Shown here: positions 63,697-64,000 of the stretch, piece after piece
Layout: each line of letters starts with the position of its first letter
Numbering within the stretch: position 1 is the first letter of the stretch
DNA from: Trichinella spiralis
Taxonomy: Eukaryota > Nematoda > Enoplea > Trichinellida > Trichinellidae
Direction of reading: 5' to 3'
Assembly: GCA_000181795.3 (NCBI GenBank)
Contig: CM012953.1
Coordinates: forward strand, 19,357,081-19,421,080
Length of the DNA: 64,000 nt
Translations under genes and position numbers: made by a program
Notes under the pieces: model-generated
Database searches by the model: none
What the model saw: the letters and a program-made list of their open reading frames with translations, nothing else
What the model was told of the DNA's origin: nothing

Positions 63697-63800
63697 TTAT
63701 CAGGAGGATGATACTCGAACTACTCTTTAATTTTGTCTCTCCATCTAATTGTTCTCTTACGTGCAAATAAACTGAATCATCCTATTTCACGTGTTTGAAT

Positions 63801-64000
63801 TTCTGTGAAGATTAATACAGTCGACTCACAAAATAAGATTTTCAAGTTCAACCTAGATATTTTTCTACAATGATTGTCTCGAGAAACCAGTAGTGGTTTG
63901 TTCCAAACCAGGGGAATTTTTGCTTTCATTTTCCAGTTGGTTGTTAGAAATCGTTTTCTTATTGGATGATAATGGCGTGGGTTCTCATTGCATACTTATG
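63801..64000. other. Right edge, nothing recognised
   Basis: AT-rich sequence after the transposon cluster. The window ends here. Confidence 0.4.

Larger units (their letters stand above)
62498..63800 (+). mobile_element. BEL/Pao-like retroelement remnant
   Basis: Two diverged direct repeats, about 62494..62600 and 63708..63800, share CTCGAACT.CT, TTGTCTCTC, AATAAACT and TTTGAAT in the same order, like old LTR ends. Between them lies a pol C-terminal fragment of BEL/Pao type (62866..63120). Most of the element is missing. A piggyBac fragment sits before the right repeat and a gypsy solo LTR at the left one, so this is a nested cluster. The repeat pairing is by eye and moderate. Confidence 0.45.

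Overview
The window is AT-rich, metazoan, intron-containing DNA. Short introns with GT..AG ends, the gene content (TMIE, liprin-beta, a small matrix metalloproteinase, a GPI-anchored-type alpha carbonic anhydrase) and abundant piggyBac, Ty3/gypsy and BEL/Pao-like debris point to a nematode, most likely a clade I worm such as Trichinella. The species call is an inference, not proven here. I assembled the multi-exon gene models by hand, and each junction was checked for reading-frame phase.

Layout, left to right. 0-10 kb: the 5' part of a PAN-like secreted protein gene (-); an orphan fragment copied from eIF3c; a complete UPF0047/YjbQ gene (+) that converges, 40 bp apart, on a TMIE homologue (-); tRNA-Ala(AGC) (-); eIF3c (+); and an acidic AT-hook nuclear protein (-). 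13.4-14.7 kb: a degenerate LTR-type remnant carrying a non-autonomous hAT element with perfect terminal repeats and an 8-bp target duplication. 16.9-20.8 kb: a minimal metalloproteinase (+) tail-to-tail with the carbonic anhydrase (-). 27.7-39.0 kb: a 23-exon liprin-beta gene (-) with a probable second promoter and polyQ-bearing alternative first exon inside its largest intron. 42.4-43.6 kb: SBDS (-). 44.6-50.0 kb: a decayed Ty3/gypsy element with both LTRs and a 4-bp target duplication, interrupted by a piggyBac copy. 50.3-55.0 kb: a CLIP-170 homologue (-) with two CAP-Gly domains and two C-terminal zinc knuckles. 58.2 kb: tRNA-Gly(TCC) (-). 59.2-61.5 kb: mitochondrial elongation factor G2 (-). 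62.1-63.8 kb: a solo LTR of the same gypsy family beside a BEL/Pao-like fragment and a second piggyBac fragment.

Functionally the genes are a mixture. eIF3c, SBDS, GFM2 and the two tRNAs belong to translation and ribosome biogenesis. Liprin-beta and CLIP-170 are cytoskeletal or cell-cortex scaffolds. TMIE belongs to the TMC mechanotransduction complex. The metalloproteinase and carbonic anhydrase are secreted or surface enzymes. I see no operon structure. The large AT-rich gaps hold no gene that I can recognise. I did not find a convincing new multi-gene system. The best leads are the alternative liprin-beta start, the tightly convergent UPF0047/TMIE pair, the eIF3c fragment and the nested transposon blocks.
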